Program-made: the position numbers and the translations under genes
Part shown: piece after piece, positions 5,798 to 5,913 of the stretch
Numbering within the stretch: the first letter of the stretch is position 1
Layout of the letters: every line of letters begins with the position of its first letter
Assembly: GCA_910578825.1 (NCBI GenBank)
Contig: CAJTSB010000052.1
Location: 1 to 5,913, forward strand
Reading direction: 5' to 3'
From: an uncultured Lachnospiraceae bacterium
GTDB lineage: Bacteria > Bacillota > Clostridia > Lachnospirales > Lachnospiraceae
Length of the DNA: 5,913 nt
The notes under the pieces: generated by a model
What the model was told of the DNA's origin: nothing
Database searches by the model: none
Seen by the model: the letters and a program-made list of their open reading frames with translations, nothing else

Positions 5798-5852
5798 TAT
5801 GTTGCAAAAAAAGATGTAAAAAAATGTTTTTAGCAATCATAATATGATTTGT
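5798..5852. repeat. Right copy of an imperfect direct repeat flanking the module
   Basis: TATGTTGCAAAAAA (5798-5811), then AGCAA (5832-5836), nine bases and GATTTGT (5846-5852), match the blocks at 695-745 in order and orientation, with 20 nt instead of 16 between the blocks. Together the two copies enclose both transcription units, about 5.1 kb. Relative to the nearest gene the right copy is inverted compared with the left one, which argues against a simple shared promoter element. Confidence 0.4.
5835..5849. repeat. Palindrome with 7-bp arms upstream of the HD operon
   Basis: AATCATA and TATGATT are exact reverse complements around a single A. The size and symmetry suit a dimeric regulator, but the site lies 40 bp upstream of the -35 box of the HD promoter. 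It may serve a divergent gene beyond the window or be chance in A/T-rich DNA. The remaining 5853-5913 holds no supported gene. Confidence 0.3.
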
Positions 5853-5913
5853 TGGATTTATGCATTGAAATTTTTTAAAACTGTAAATCAAAAATGGGAT
5901 ATCGTAACCTTAA

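Noticed and set aside
5853..5913. Possible start of another gene at ATG 5894
   Set aside because: Only about six codons remain before the window ends and no Shine-Dalgarno precedes it, so it cannot be supported.
1..5913. tRNA, rRNA, riboswitch or CRISPR array
   Set aside because: No cloverleaf, rRNA-like block, riboswitch-like leader or spaced repeat array was seen in the intergenic stretches by eye; a covariance-model scan was not possible.

Overview
The window looks like an accessory region of a low-GC Gram-positive anaerobe, most likely a gut Clostridia/Lachnospiraceae-type genome. This rests on three things: a lysine-rich bacterial Ig-like domain tail, a remnant of an Rpn/PD-(D/E)XK 'transposase' family protein with the GLEEG-type tail common in that group, and A/T-rich genes with purine-rich Shine-Dalgarno sites. 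The taxonomic call is inference.

Layout. (1) 1-222 is the C-terminal end of a + strand surface-type protein, closed by a strong hairpin at 274-315. (2) 316-615 is a doubly truncated Rpn-family remnant on the - strand, with a 24-bp tandem repeat. Its upstream edge, at about 615, is where the sequence becomes markedly A/T-rich. (3) 616-815 is non-coding leader DNA. (4) 816-2351 encodes a calcineurin-like metallophosphoesterase (MPE) with an intact metal-binding motif set and a C-terminal segment that resembles an ATP-cone. (5) 2398-3399 is a second + strand reading frame with no recognised family and no convincing start site. The two frames overlap at an A6 run (2334-2339), in the geometry expected if they are one roughly 860-residue gene split by a single-base shift. 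(6) A strong hairpin terminator at 3445-3479 separates this unit from a convergent - strand operon. That operon has a 648-residue HD-domain protein with the full SAMHD1/dGTPase-type catalytic set (5720-3774), then a 76-residue winged-helix-like protein (3760-3530) whose Shine-Dalgarno abuts the HD stop codon. (7) 5721-5913 holds a good sigma-A-type promoter for the HD operon, a short palindrome and one copy of an imperfect direct repeat whose partner lies at 695-745.

How it may work. The + unit combines a probable metal-dependent phosphoesterase or nuclease with a putative (d)ATP/ATP-sensing domain. The - unit encodes a probable (d)NTP triphosphohydrolase with a possible regulator. Both therefore touch nucleotide pools or nucleic-acid phosphoesters, and both sit next to a degraded mobile-type gene and between imperfect direct repeats. 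This fits a defence-type accessory island, but no functional link is proven: the units are convergent, have separate signals and differ in composition, so they may have been acquired independently.
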